A stretch of DNA of 64,000 nt from Serratia proteamaculans (GTDB taxonomy: Bacteria > Pseudomonadota > Gammaproteobacteria > Enterobacterales > Enterobacteriaceae), in assembly GCF_013337185.1 (NCBI RefSeq), contig NZ_SWDE01000005.1:62001-126000 (forward strand). The letters are read 5' to 3'. Both the position numbers and the translations under genes were made by a program. The notes beneath the pieces were generated by a model. It had not been told where the DNA came from. It was given only the letters and a program-made list of their open reading frames with translations, and made no database searches. The number at the start of each line of letters is the position of its first letter. Within the stretch, counting starts at the first letter, position 1. Positions 25,894-34,261 of the stretch are shown piece by piece.

Positions 25894-28446
25894 TCAGTGC
25901 AGCTGGAACTGCTGTTTCAGCGGCTGAGCCGCGCCGTCGGCCAGCGGAACACACAGGCTCGACAACACGTTACTGCGGAATGGGATCACCTGAGTGCGGC
26001 CATCAAGCTGCACTATCTGGTAGAACTGCGGCAAATTGAAGTTGATAAAACTGGAACCGTAGGTGAAACGATCGTGCGAGGAAGAGTAGAAACGGCTGAC
26101 GTCACGTACCAGCTCTTCTTTACTGCCTTCACAATGGTGATAAACCTCAACCCGGTTCGACTCATCCAGAATATAGATGTTAAAGCCCTTGTCGTCCGAG
26201 GTGTCTTCAAAGAAGAATTGAATGATCCCCTCACTGGCGAAACCATCCACTACCGGCGGCAAATGCACCTGATCGGTTTCCACTTTGATCGACAGGCCAT
26301 GCAATTTGTTGTGGGAAATCGCCCCGTAAAATTCCACCGCGTTTTCCAGTTTTTGCACCGACACGCTCAGCCGTTCAAAGAACAGGCCCCAGGTCTGACC
26401 GGCAACCCGTACCGCTTTAAAGCGGCCCGGTTCCAGTCGGGTGCTGGACAAGCGCAGTTCAATGCACTCTGACACCAACTGCTGAATGCGGGTACGGATC
26501 AAACCGCGCAGATGCTGGCTGTAGCAGAACACCTCTACCGATTCCGGTGGGGCGGCGTCCTGATGCATTTTGCCAAGAATGGTCTTCAAGGCTTCCAACA
26601 CCGATTGCTCACCGCTGAAATGCAGAGTACGCACTTCGTTCCAGGAGTTGCGGTACAAGAGATCGATACTGCCCACCAGGCACTGTTGTTGCTGGCCAAA
26701 GCTGAACACATCGAGCTTGCGGAAATCGAAATGCACCACCTGATTGCGGAAGGCGGCGGTCGGATCGTTTTCCAGATTGACGATAATCGCCAAATGGCGA
26801 ATTTCACACGGGCTGTACAAGGCTTTGGGCGTGGGTGCCGCCAGCCGCAGCGGGAAGTGGTGCGACACATCGGCCACCAACTCCTGCAGCTTGGCGGTGT
26901 CACACAGGTTGCCGCTCTTGATATGCAAACGGGTCTTCGGCGTCAGCAGGCCGTTGAAATAAGCCCAGGCCACCAGCTTGTTCAGGTAACGGTTATATTC
27001 CAGCGGTTGATGGCTGACAATCGAGTCCATGGCCGGCGCCTGGTTGTACAGGTACCAACCGGTGCGGTTGGCGCGGCCAACCGGCACGTGAATAAAGGTT
27101 AAGTCGTCTTCTGACAGGTCCGGCGAAATCTGCGGGTTCACCAACGTCACCTTGCCTGGCAGCGCTTCAAACGCGGCGTACAGCTTGCGGGTCAGCACCC
27201 CGATATCCTGAGGGCTGGCGCTGACGCTGAGGTTGTTACGACGGGCGAAGCGGATCAGGTTGCGGTAGCTTTGCATCATCGCATCCAACAGTTCGTTGTG
27301 CGCTTCCCGCACCCGTTCGATTTTCCAGTTGGCGCGATTATCCAGGATAGCCAGACGCTCTTCGTCCCAGCCCCATTCGCTGACCAGTTGGCTGAGGATC
27401 TCACGACGCCAGCCAACGCATGCGTTGGCACGCGACAATTTTTCACAGACTTTCAGGTAGAAACAGCGGCGGACCAGATCGAGGCGGGTGGTATCGTTGA
27501 TGGCGTTCAGATAATGCGTGACGCGTTCGAGCATCATACAGTAGGCGTCGAGACCAAAGCAGACGATCTCCCCCTGATGCAGGCGCTGTTTGATGTCCAT
27601 CGCCAACAGTTGAGTATTCGGGTATTCCCAGGAATAAGCTTCCAGCAACAGGGTCTTCAGCACCGCCTTGTAAGGCGAGTCGATACTTTTGTACAACTGC
27701 CACAGGCTGGCACCGAAGTATTCTTCCGCCGACAGCGTACCCAAACCACCAAGATCCAGCCATTCGTTCGGCGTTAACGCGCCTTGCGAGTACAGCGACA
27801 TGACGTACTCATCGTAATGTGCCTCTTCTTCGCCCGGCACCATGTTCCACAATATGCGTTTGCCGGCCAGGCGCACTGCGGTACGGTAAAATTCGTCCAG
27901 CAGCAGGATATGTTGGGTAGAACCGCAGTCTTCACCGCCCAGGCTGCCGCTTTCGTTATGGCGGAAGCGGTTTTCATCGATCAGGAAGAAGCTGACTTCG
28001 ACCCCCATCGACGCCGCCCATTTTTCCAACAGGCTGCATTTCTGCTGCAGGCGATTACGCTCTTCGTTGTCCAGCCAAGACTGGTGGCACACCCAGATGT
28101 CGAGATCCGAGCTGCAACTCTGGCCGATCGACGAGGTGCTGCCCATCGAGTAAACCCCGGTAATCGGCAGTTCACCGCTGGCCAGCTTGTCAAACGGGCT
28201 GCCCCATTTGTCTTCTAAATCGTTGAGGTAATCTTGCTGGGTTTCATCAGGCGTGTAGATACAAACGCCATGGGGAACGTTACCGTTCAGATAACCTGGC
28301 ATCAGTGGGTGGTGGTGGTGCAATAAGGTAGGCAGCAGACTGTATACCCGTTGGAACGCGGGCTTCATGGCCGCTAGGGCGCGATCGATTCGTAATTGAT
28401 TGATCGCATCCAGTCTCTGCTTCAGTGTCTCGATGTAGAGGTACAA
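25894..28446 (-). CDS. cyaA: CyaA, class I adenylate cyclase
   Basis: CyaA (850 residues) makes cAMP from ATP for CRP. The N-terminal catalytic half carries the nucleotidyltransferase motif [17 protein letters not shown] (102-118) with metal-binding Asp114 and Asp116; the C-terminal half mediates regulation by phosphorylated EIIA-Glc. The start is TTG (28446), the same inefficient UUG start used by E. coli cyaA, which limits expression. The extreme C-terminus differs from E. coli, as is usual. A CRP site upstream indicates autoregulation. Confidence 0.97.
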   Translation of the reverse strand: MYLYIETLKQRLDAINQLRIDRALAAMKPAFQRVYSLLPTLLHHHHPLMPGYLNGNVPHGVCIYTPDETQQDYLNDLEDKWGSPFDKLASGELPITGVYSMGSTSSIGQSCSSDLDIWVCHQSWLDNEERNRLQQKCSLLEKWAASMGVEVSFFLIDENRFRHNESGSLGGEDCGSTQHILLLDEFYRTAVRLAGKRILWNMVPGEEEAHYDEYVMSLYSQGALTPNEWLDLGGLGTLSAEEYFGASLWQLYKSIDSPYKAVLKTLLLEAYSWEYPNTQLLAMDIKQRLHQGEIVCFGLDAYCMMLERVTHYLNAINDTTRLDLVRRCFYLKVCEKLSRANACVGWRREILSQLVSEWGWDEERLAILDNRANWKIERVREAHNELLDAMMQSYRNLIRFARRNNLSVSASPQDIGVLTRKLYAAFEALPGKVTLVNPQISPDLSEDDLTFIHVPVGRANRTGWYLYNQAPAMDSIVSHQPLEYNRYLNKLVAWAYFNGLLTPKTRLHIKSGNLCDTAKLQELVADVSHHFPLRLAAPTPKALYSPCEIRHLAIIVNLENDPTAAFRNQVVHFDFRKLDVFSFGQQQQCLVGSIDLLYRNSWNEVRTLHFSGEQSVLEALKTILGKMHQDAAPPESVEVFCYSQHLRGLIRTRIQQLVSECIELRLSSTRLEPGRFKAVRVAGQTWGLFFERLSVSVQKLENAVEFYGAISHNKLHGLSIKVETDQVHLPPVVDGFASEGIIQFFFEDTSDDKGFNIYILDESNRVEVYHHCEGSKEELVRDVSRFYSSSHDRFTYGSSFINFNLPQFYQIVQLDGRTQVIPFRSNVLSSLCVPLADGAAQPLKQQFQLH

Positions 28447-28540
28447 GACGTCTCGCCTGATTATCCCGGTATTTAGAAAAAAACCCGTATTCCATAAGCG
28501 CCGTTAGTGTTTGAAGAATATTTGGCAACTTATTGCTGGA

Positions 28541-28560
28541 AACGTGATCAATCTAACACC
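28541..28560 (-). promoter_or_regulatory. CRP site in the cyaA promoter
   Basis: On the cyaA strand the sequence reads GGTGTTAGATTGATCACGTT, with TGTTA-N6-TCACG. It differs from the E. coli cyaA P2 CRP operator (GGTGTTAAATTGATCACGTT) by one base. In E. coli cAMP-CRP represses cyaA from this site. Confidence 0.85.
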
Positions 28561-28762
28561 TTGCTGATTGACCGTAAAGGAAGTAACGCTTCACTATTAT
28601 TGTAGCGCCACTCCAAACGATTTACCCGCAGTGTTAACTGCCCCAAAACACATCACACGTCCCGTTGATTCCGTTGTCCTTTCTTCGCCTGCGGCTTCTT
28701 GCACTGACAGTTTTCACACTCAGTGGTAGGATGAACGGCGAATTATAAAAACGGTAACAAGC

Positions 28763-29704
28763 ATGTTAGACAAAATTATTCGAATTGCCACCCGACAAAG
28801 CCCACTTGCTCTCTGGCAGGCACATTATGTGCAGCAGCGCCTGATGGCCAGCCACCCTGGCCTGCAGGTCGAACTGGTGCCAATGGTGACGCGGGGCGAC
28901 ATTATTCTGGATACGCCACTGGCGAAGGTCGGTGGTAAAGGGCTGTTTGTTAAGGAACTTGAGCTGGCGTTACTCGATGGCCGTGCCGATATCGCCGTCC
29001 ATTCGATGAAAGACGTCCCGGTAGATTTCCCCGCAGGCCTGGGTTTGGTGACCATTTGCGAGCGCGACGATCCACGCGATGCATTTGTATCCAATCGTTT
29101 CGCCTCGCTGGATCAACTGCCGCAGGGCAGCGTGGTCGGCACCTCCAGCCTGCGCCGCCAGTGCCAGTTACGTGAGCGTCGTCCGGATCTGATCGTGCGC
29201 GATCTGCGCGGCAACGTTGGCACCCGCTTGTCAAAACTGGACAACGGTGATTACGACGCCATTATTCTGGCGGTCGCCGGGCTCAAGCGCCTGGGTCTGG
29301 AACAACGCATCCGCAGCCCGCTGAGCCCGGAAGAGTGCTTGCCGGCGGTCGGCCAGGGTGCGGTGGGCATTGAGTGCCGCCTCGACGATGAAACCACCCG
29401 TGCACTACTGGCCCCGCTCAATCACGCCGTCACCGAAACCCGTGTTCGTGCCGAACGTGCGATGAATACCCGGCTGGAAGGCGGTTGCCAGGTGCCGATC
29501 GGCAGCTATGCCGAACTCGATGGCGACAGCCTGTGGCTGCGCGCACTGGTGGGTTCCCCGGACGGTAGCCAGATGGTGCGCGGCGAACGTCGCGGCCCGG
29601 CAGCGCTGGCGGAACAAATGGGCGTTGAGCTGGCGGAAGAGTTGCTGGCACAGGGCGCGCGCGAAATCCTACAGGATGTTTATCAGGGAAATCCTCCGGC
29701 ATGA
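28763..29704 (+). CDS. hemC: HemC, porphobilinogen deaminase
   Basis: HemC (313 residues) joins four porphobilinogens to hydroxymethylbilane. Cys242 in [10 protein letters not shown] holds the dipyrromethane cofactor, exactly as in E. coli; catalytic Asp84 lies in HSMKDVP, and the arginine-rich [11 protein letters not shown] is present. It is the first gene of hemCDXY, divergent from cyaA across 316 bp. Its stop overlaps the hemD start by four bases. Confidence 0.97.
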   Translation: MLDKIIRIATRQSPLALWQAHYVQQRLMASHPGLQVELVPMVTRGDIILDTPLAKVGGKGLFVKELELALLDGRADIAVHSMKDVPVDFPAGLGLVTICERDDPRDAFVSNRFASLDQLPQGSVVGTSSLRRQCQLRERRPDLIVRDLRGNVGTRLSKLDNGDYDAIILAVAGLKRLGLEQRIRSPLSPEECLPAVGQGAVGIECRLDDETTRALLAPLNHAVTETRVRAERAMNTRLEGGCQVPIGSYAELDGDSLWLRALVGSPDGSQMVRGERRGPAALAEQMGVELAEELLAQGAREILQDVYQGNPPA

Positions 29705-30441
29705 CGATTCTGGTAACCCGCCCTTCTCCTTCGGGAGAGCAATTGGTCAGCCGACTGCGTGCGCTCGGCCGGGTTGCCTATCATGCCCCGCTGATCGACT
29801 TCGCCCCTGGCGGTGACCTGCCCAAACTGCCGCAGGCGTTGCAGCAACTCAATGATGGCGATTTGGTGTTTATCCTGTCGCAGCATTCGGTCAGCTACGC
29901 CAACTCGGTGATGGGTCGCGTTGGGCTGCCATGGCCTGCCAGACTGACCTATTATGCTATCGGTCGTAACACCGCACTGGCGATGCACCGCATCAGCAGC
30001 CTGCCGGTGGAATATCCACGCGAGCAGGAGATCAGCGAAACGCTGCTTCTGTTGCCGGCGTTGCAGAAGCTGGACGGCAAACAGGCATTGATCCTGCGCG
30101 GCAACGGCGGGCGCGAGCTGCTCGGCAACAGCCTGAGTGAGCGCGGCGCCGCCGTCAGCTATTATGAATGTTATCAACGCAGCCCGGTGCACTATGATGG
30201 CAGCGAGCAAAGCGCCCACTGGCAACGTGCCGGTGTTGATACGCTGGTAGTCACCAGCGGTGAAATGTTACAACAGCTCTATACTTTAGTTCCTGATTAC
30301 TACCGTTCATCGTGGCTGTTGCGTTGCCGCCTGGTAGTGGTGAGTGAACGCCTGGCTACCCTCGCCCAGGAATTGGGCTGGAGCACAATTCGGGTAGCTG
30401 ATAACGCCGATAATGACGCGCTGATCCGCGCGCTACAATAA
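29701..30441 (+). CDS. hemD: HemD, uroporphyrinogen-III synthase
   Basis: This 246-residue two-domain protein closes hydroxymethylbilane with inversion of ring D to give uroporphyrinogen III, the branch point to heme, siroheme and cobalamin. It starts [19 protein letters not shown] and has the family's variable sequence with a conserved late TSGEMLQQL. It overlaps hemC by four bases (ATGA) and is followed 23 bp later by hemX. Confidence 0.95.
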   Translation: MTILVTRPSPSGEQLVSRLRALGRVAYHAPLIDFAPGGDLPKLPQALQQLNDGDLVFILSQHSVSYANSVMGRVGLPWPARLTYYAIGRNTALAMHRISSLPVEYPREQEISETLLLLPALQKLDGKQALILRGNGGRELLGNSLSERGAAVSYYECYQRSPVHYDGSEQSAHWQRAGVDTLVVTSGEMLQQLYTLVPDYYRSSWLLRCRLVVVSERLATLAQELGWSTIRVADNADNDALIRALQ

Positions 30442-30464
30442 ACCTGACTATGGGATGTGCCACT

Positions 30465-31589
30465 ATGACGGAACAAAATACCCCCTCCGCCCCGGTTGAA
30501 GAGCCAACCCCAGTGGCTGATAGCCCCAAGCCACCAGACGCTAACCCGCGTAAAGGTAAAAATACCGGCCCGGTATTGGGCGCTATCGCCATCGTGCTGG
30601 TTATTGCCCTGGGCGCGGGTGGCTATTACCACACACATCGACAGGCACAGCAGTTAATCACCGCCAATCAAAACTTGCAGCAGCAGCTTGAAGCACTGAA
30701 ACAGAGCCAACAGCAGGAAAAAAATGCGCTGGAAGGCCTGTTGCAGCAACAGGGAAAAACGCTGGATGCCGCCGACCGCGAGCAAGCGACCCTGACGCGA
30801 CAACTGAGTGAACTGCAAGAAAAAGTCGCCATCATCTCCGGCAGCGACGCCAAAACCTGGTTACTGGCGCAGGCTGACTTCCTGGTGAAAATGGCCGGGC
30901 GTAAACTGTGGAGCGATCAGGACGTGACTACCGCCGCCGCCCTGCTGAAAAGTGCCGATGCCAGCCTGGCAGACATGAACGATCCGAGCCTGCTCGAGGT
31001 TCGCCGGGCCATCACCGAAGACATCAGCACGCTGTCCACCCTGACCCAGGTGGATTTCGACGGTATCATTCTCAAGACCAATCAGTTATCCAATCAGGTT
31101 GATAACCTGCGCCTGGCGGATAACGACAGTGACGAAACACCGATGGATCAGGACAGCAATGAGCTATCTAGTTCGATCAGCGAGTGGCGGCAAAACCTGA
31201 CCAAGAGCTGGCACAACTTTATGGCCGACTTTATTACCGTTCGCCGCCGTGATAGCAGTGCCGAACCCCTGCTGGCTCCGAACCAGGACATTTACCTGCG
31301 TGAGAATATCCGTTCGCGCCTGCTGGTTGCCGCTCAGGCGATCCCACGCCACCAGAACGAAGTGTATAAACAGTCGCTGGAAACCATTTCTACCTGGGTC
31401 CGCGCCTACTTTGATACCACCGACCCGGCCACGAAAGCTTTCCTGGAAGAGTTGGATGCCCTGAGCCAGCAGTCAATCACCATGGACGTGCCGGACCAGT
31501 TGAAAAGCCAGCCACTGCTGGAAAAACTGATGCAGACCCGGGTGCGTAATCTGATGACCCAGTCCCCTGCCGCTCATCAGGAGGGATAA
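30465..31589 (+). CDS. hemX: HemX, membrane protein of the heme operon
   Basis: This 374-residue inner-membrane protein was once annotated as uroporphyrinogen methyltransferase, but it lacks the SAM-binding motifs and its role is unproven. It has an acidic/proline-rich N-terminal tail, one membrane helix ([19 protein letters not shown]), a Gln-rich coiled coil and a conserved periplasmic domain ([20 protein letters not shown]). ATG 30465 matches E. coli HemX; an upstream ATG at 30450 is less likely. It lies four bases before hemY. Confidence 0.93.
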   Translation: MTEQNTPSAPVEEPTPVADSPKPPDANPRKGKNTGPVLGAIAIVLVIALGAGGYYHTHRQAQQLITANQNLQQQLEALKQSQQQEKNALEGLLQQQGKTLDAADREQATLTRQLSELQEKVAIISGSDAKTWLLAQADFLVKMAGRKLWSDQDVTTAAALLKSADASLADMNDPSLLEVRRAITEDISTLSTLTQVDFDGIILKTNQLSNQVDNLRLADNDSDETPMDQDSNELSSSISEWRQNLTKSWHNFMADFITVRRRDSSAEPLLAPNQDIYLRENIRSRLLVAAQAIPRHQNEVYKQSLETISTWVRAYFDTTDPATKAFLEELDALSQQSITMDVPDQLKSQPLLEKLMQTRVRNLMTQSPAAHQEG

Positions 31590-31592
31590 GCC

Positions 31593-32789
31593 ATGTTACG
31601 CGTGCTATTTCTGTTCCTGGTGCTGATCGCCAGCGTGGTCGTCGGGCCGATGTTGGCCGGCCATCAGGGCTATGTGCTGATCCAGACCGATAACTACAAT
31701 ATCGAAACCAGCGTCACCGGCCTGGTGATCATGAACGTCCTGCTGTTTGTCGTGCTGCTGGTGATCGAATGGATCCTGCGCCGCATCTTCCGTACCGGTG
31801 CTCATACCCGTGGCTGGTTCCTGGGACGCAAACGCAGCCGTGCGCGCAAGCAGACCAAGGCCGCACTGATCAAACTGGCCGAAGGCGATTACAAGCAGGT
31901 CGAAAAACTGCTGACGCGCAACGCCGATCACGCCGAACAGCCAGTGGTTAACTACCTGCTGGCCGCCGAGGCCGCTCAGCAGCGCGGTGACGACTTCCGC
32001 ACTAACCAATACCTGGAACGCGCCGCCGAAGCCGCCGATACCGACCAGTTGCCGGTAGATATCACCCGCGTGCGCATTCAACTGGCGCAGGGCGAAAACC
32101 ATGCCGCACGCCACGGGGTAGATCGCCTGCTGAACCAGGCACCGCGTCACCCGGAAGTGTTGCGTCTGGCCGAGCTGGCTTATCTGCGCACCGGCGCTTT
32201 TGCCTCGTTGCTGGAAATTCTGCCGTCGATGAGCAAGATCAACCTGCATACCGAGGCTGAACTGCAGGCCCTGCAGCAGCAGGCCTATATTGGCCTGATG
32301 AATCAGGCCATGGCGGATGAAGGCAGCGAGGGTCTGAAACGCTGGTGGAAAGATCAGAGCCGCAAAACTCGCCATGAGGTTCCGCTGCAAATTGCGATGG
32401 TGGATCACCTGATCGAATGCAATGACCATGAATTGGCGCAGGAAATCGTGCTCGATAGCCTGAAGCGCCAGTACGATGAGCGTCTGGTGCTGTTGATCCC
32501 GCGCCTGAAGTCCGGCAATCCGCAACAGTTGGAGAAAGCGCTGCGCCAGCAGGTGAAGCAGCATGGTGCCACACCGCTGCTCAACAGCACGCTGGGTCAG
32601 CTGTTGATGAAACACGGCGAATGGCAACAGGCTGCTGATGCATTCCGGGAAGCATTGAAACAGCGTCCGGATGCCTACGACTACGCCTGGTTGGCGGACG
32701 TGCTGGATAAGCTGCACCGCTCGGACGAAGCGGCCCAAATGCGTCGTGAAGGCCTGATGTTGACCCTGAAGCAGAACGGCGATTCATAA
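31593..32789 (+). CDS. hemY: HemY, heme operon membrane protein with TPR repeats
   Basis: This 398-residue protein has two N-terminal membrane helices (HemY_N domain), a basic cytoplasmic segment (GRKRSRARKQTK) and several TPR-like repeats. Its role in heme metabolism is unclear; a link to porphyrin handling and to the inner-membrane heme enzymes has been proposed. It is the last gene of hemCDXY and is followed by a strong terminator. Confidence 0.94.
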   Translation: MLRVLFLFLVLIASVVVGPMLAGHQGYVLIQTDNYNIETSVTGLVIMNVLLFVVLLVIEWILRRIFRTGAHTRGWFLGRKRSRARKQTKAALIKLAEGDYKQVEKLLTRNADHAEQPVVNYLLAAEAAQQRGDDFRTNQYLERAAEAADTDQLPVDITRVRIQLAQGENHAARHGVDRLLNQAPRHPEVLRLAELAYLRTGAFASLLEILPSMSKINLHTEAELQALQQQAYIGLMNQAMADEGSEGLKRWWKDQSRKTRHEVPLQIAMVDHLIECNDHELAQEIVLDSLKRQYDERLVLLIPRLKSGNPQQLEKALRQQVKQHGATPLLNSTLGQLLMKHGEWQQAADAFREALKQRPDAYDYAWLADVLDKLHRSDEAAQMRREGLMLTLKQNGDS

Positions 32790-32810
32790 CGGTATTACCG
32801 AGTGAACTAA

Positions 32811-32838
32811 ACGCGGCATGATTGCCGCGTTTTTTTTC
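32811..32838 (+). terminator. Rho-independent terminator of hemCDXY
   Basis: ACGCGGCA (32811-32818) pairs with TGCCGCGT (32823-32830) around a TGAT loop and is followed by seven further Ts. Confidence 0.9.
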
Positions 32839-32860
32839 GCCTGTCGCTTATGTTCAGGCA

Positions 32861-33080
32861 AAAAAAAACACTTGCCGCGGTGGCAAGTGTATAAAAAAGC
32901 AATCAGGTCTAGGACAACAGGGGCGGTGCCTCACTCAACGTTATGCCCGGAGTGTGATGTCTGCGGCTGCAAGCAACGCTGACATCGTTCTGGTGGGCAA
33001 TAGGCACCTTAAATCGGCTCTGCGTCATTCCCAGGGTTTATGAAGCCTAAGCAAACATAAGAGGTGGAATGAGCATCTAC
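32861..33080 (-). ncRNA. glmZ: GlmZ small RNA
   Basis: Read on the minus strand, the transcript begins GTAGATGCTCATTCCA, identical to the 5' end of E. coli GlmZ. It keeps further matching blocks (CTCTTATGTT, AATGACGCAGAGCCG and AACGTTGAGTGA) and ends in a terminator: stem 32868-32876/32882-32890, then a long T-run. Length is about 220 nt (207 in E. coli). Position after hemY is conserved. GlmZ, with Hfq, activates glmS translation when glucosamine-6-phosphate is low; RapZ directs its cleavage by RNase E, and the decoy GlmY prevents this. GlmS feeds UDP-GlcNAc, the substrate of wecA in this window. Confidence 0.9.
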
Positions 33081-33089
33081 AGGGTAGAT

Positions 33090-33110
33090 ATTGCACTTGG
33101 CGTGCCAACT
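33090..33110 (-). promoter_or_regulatory. Sigma-54 promoter of glmZ
   Basis: On the glmZ strand the sequence is TTGGCACGCCAAGTGCAAT. The invariant GG (33106-33105) and GC (33094-33093) are separated by ten bases and lie about 26/25 and 14/13 bases upstream of the GlmZ 5' end. In E. coli glmZ is driven by sigma-70, but sigma-54 control by GlrR is known for glmZ in Yersinia and relatives. Confidence 0.8.
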
Positions 33111-33146
33111 TTGGGAAAAGTGTCGTTTCGCTTGGATGAAATAATT

Positions 33147-33159
33147 TAACCAATTGAAT
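33147..33159 (-). promoter_or_regulatory. Possible IHF site between glmZ promoter and activator sites
   Basis: On the glmZ strand ATTCAATTGGTTA fits the IHF core WATCAA-N4-TTR with one mismatch and sits in very AT-rich DNA, the usual layout for sigma-54 promoters with distant activator sites. It is a weak motif on its own. Confidence 0.4.
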
Positions 33160-33239
33160 TTAAATAAATTTAAATGTCACAATGAATTAAGTGCTTCTCA
33201 TTGGGTGCTACCCCGCTCTCTCCCTGCCCCCAGCAGATA

Positions 33240-33352
33240 TGTCGCCTTATAACGACGACTTAAGCCAAAGTGATTTTTATCTTATTAAATCATTATGTTA
33301 TATGTCTCAACCTGACGACAATGCACCATGCCGATGTCGCTGAGAGCCAACA
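33240..33352. promoter_or_regulatory. Three GlrR (QseF)-type activator sites upstream of glmZ
   Basis: The GlrR operator is TGTC-N10-GACA. A perfect copy lies at 33303-33320. Single-mismatch copies lie at 33240-33257 (TGTC-N10-GACG) and 33335-33352 (TGTC-N10-AACA). They stand about 160-270 bp upstream of the GlmZ start, a normal enhancer distance for a sigma-54 activator. Three such sites occur upstream of glmY/glmZ in other enterobacteria. Confidence 0.7.
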
Positions 33353-33369
33353 CGCCCCCAGAAACCAAA

Positions 33370-33393
33370 AGCAGGACAGCAGGACAGCAGGAC
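33370..33393. repeat. Three tandem copies of an 8-bp unit
   Basis: AGCAGGAC occurs three times head to tail, in the untranscribed or readthrough stretch between the glmZ activator sites and the end of the tRNA operon. A short repeat like this may vary in copy number between strains. Confidence 0.7.
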
Positions 33394-33434
33394 AGGGGAA
33401 GTTAAAATTGAGGTTTACCGAATGGCCGAAAGCG

Positions 33435-33464
33435 AAAAGCCCGTTCATTGCTGAACGGGCTTTT
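33435..33464 (-). terminator. Second, distal terminator of the tRNA operon
   Basis: AAAAGCCCGTTCA (33435-33447) pairs perfectly with TGAACGGGCTTTT (33452-33464) around a TTGC loop. It lies just after the duplicated tRNA-Pro 3' end on the minus strand. Confidence 0.75.
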
Positions 33465-33470
33465 CTGAAA

Positions 33471-33490
33471 GTGGTCGGCGAGAGAGGATT
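33471..33490 (-). repeat. Duplicate of the tRNA-Pro 3' end (direct repeat copy 1)
   Basis: These 20 bases are identical to 33631-33650, the 3' end of the tRNA-Pro gene including CCA, and lie exactly 160 bp away. The flanking bases towards the following terminator are also partly alike. The rest of the tRNA is absent. See the finding on this region. Confidence 0.85.
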
Positions 33491-33507
33491 ACTGCATCTG
33501 CGATGCT

Positions 33508-33572
33508 GCCCTGCGGGCCGTTGCTAAAGCAACGTTGTCTCGCTGCGCTCGGCTCAAACCTCCTTCGGAGGT
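33508..33572. repeat. Hairpin-rich spacer between the two tRNA-Pro 3' ends
   Basis: Three short perfect hairpins follow one another: GCCC/GGGC (33508-33518), CGTTGC/GCAACG (33519-33534) and ACCTCC/GGAGGT (33558-33572). From memory, similar sequence occurs next to tRNA genes in other enterobacteria and gives rise to spurious short ORFs. I cannot verify the copy number here. Confidence 0.5.
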
Positions 33573-33597
33573 GCTCATCCTGTAAACTACAGACGTA

Positions 33598-33622
33598 AAA
33601 AAACCCGCTAAAAAGCGGGTTT
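33598..33622 (-). terminator. Terminator directly after tRNA-Pro
   Basis: AAACCCGCT (33601-33609) pairs with AGCGGGTTT (33614-33622) around an AAAA loop; on the minus strand a run of Ts follows. It ends the argX-hisR-leuT-proM operon, ten bases after the CCA. Confidence 0.85.
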
Positions 33623-33631
33623 TCTTGAATG

Positions 33632-33708
33632 TGGTCGGCGAGAGAGGATTCGAACCTCCGACCCACTGGTCCCAAACCAGTTGCGCTACCAAGCTGCGCT
33701 ACTCGCCG
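33632..33708 (-). tRNA. proM: tRNA-Pro (anticodon TGG)
   Basis: The cloverleaf is complete: acceptor CGGCGAG with CTCGCCG, anticodon stem CTGGT/ACCAG with loop TTTGGGA, T-arm with GTTCGAATC, and an encoded CCA. It is the last gene of the conserved four-tRNA cluster. Confidence 0.96.
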
Positions 33709-33784
33709 ATTTCTTGTTGCAGATACTACCGAATCTTATCGCTTATGTCTATGTAAATATTAAATTTATTAGACATTTTGTGTG

Positions 33785-33871
33785 TGGTGCGAAGAGAGGG
33801 ACTTGAACCCTCACGTCCGTAAGAACACTAACACCTGAAGCTAGCGCGTCTACCAATTCCGCCACCTTCGC
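33785..33871 (-). tRNA. leuT: tRNA-Leu (anticodon CAG)
   Basis: The 87-nt gene with a long variable arm starts GCGAAGGTGGCGGAATTGG and has anticodon loop TTCAGGT and an encoded CCA. It is nearly identical to E. coli leuT, and the order within the cluster is the same. Confidence 0.96.
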
Positions 33872-33914
33872 ACAGTCACAAAACAGCTTACAATTCTTCA
33901 CTTCTCTTAGGAAG

Positions 33915-33991
33915 TGGGGTGGCTAATGGGACTCGAACCCACGACAACTGGAATCACAATCCAGGGCTCTACCAACTGAGCTATAGCCACC
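33915..33991 (-). tRNA. hisR: tRNA-His (anticodon GTG)
   Basis: The gene starts with the extra G(-1) typical of tRNA-His, followed by GTGGCTATAGCTCAG, anticodon loop TTGTGAT, and discriminator C before the encoded CCA. Confidence 0.96.
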
Positions 33992-34049
33992 ATTACTTCT
34001 TAACTTCACGCGGTAATACTACCACCGCAGCTCTTGCACACAAACTTAA

Positions 34050-34126
<77 letters not shown>

Positions 34127-34147
34127 ATAGCGCCGTTGCGGGAGGGG

Positions 34148-34176
34148 ATACTACGGTTTTAACCCAATCCTGTCTA
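34148..34176 (-). promoter_or_regulatory. Promoter of the argX-hisR-leuT-proM operon
   Basis: On the minus strand a -35 box TAGACA (34176-34171) and a -10 box TAGTAT (34153-34148) are separated by exactly 17 bases and followed by the C-rich discriminator CCCCTCCC. This is the pattern of stringently controlled stable-RNA promoters. Confidence 0.75.
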
Positions 34177-34231
34177 GTGCTTTTTCGCAGAAATGTTGCG
34201 TTTGATTACGCTTTGCTCACTCCTGCGCAAG

Positions 34232-34255
34232 AAAGGGCTATCCGTAGCCCTTTTT
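34232..34255. terminator. Hairpin between yifK and the tRNA operon
   Basis: AAAGGGCTA (34232-34240) and TAGCCCTTT (34245-34253) form a perfect stem with a TCCG loop, seven bases past the yifK stop. The T-run is on the plus-strand side, so for yifK it is a weak terminator at best, and readthrough into the tRNAs is possible. Confidence 0.5.
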
Positions 34256-34261
34256 CATTGG

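Noticed and set aside
33489-33692. 67-codon minus-strand ORF (and an overlapping 76-codon ORF) near tRNA-Pro
   Set aside because: Both read through the tRNA-Pro gene, its terminator and the hairpin-rich spacer; they are artefacts of structured non-coding DNA.
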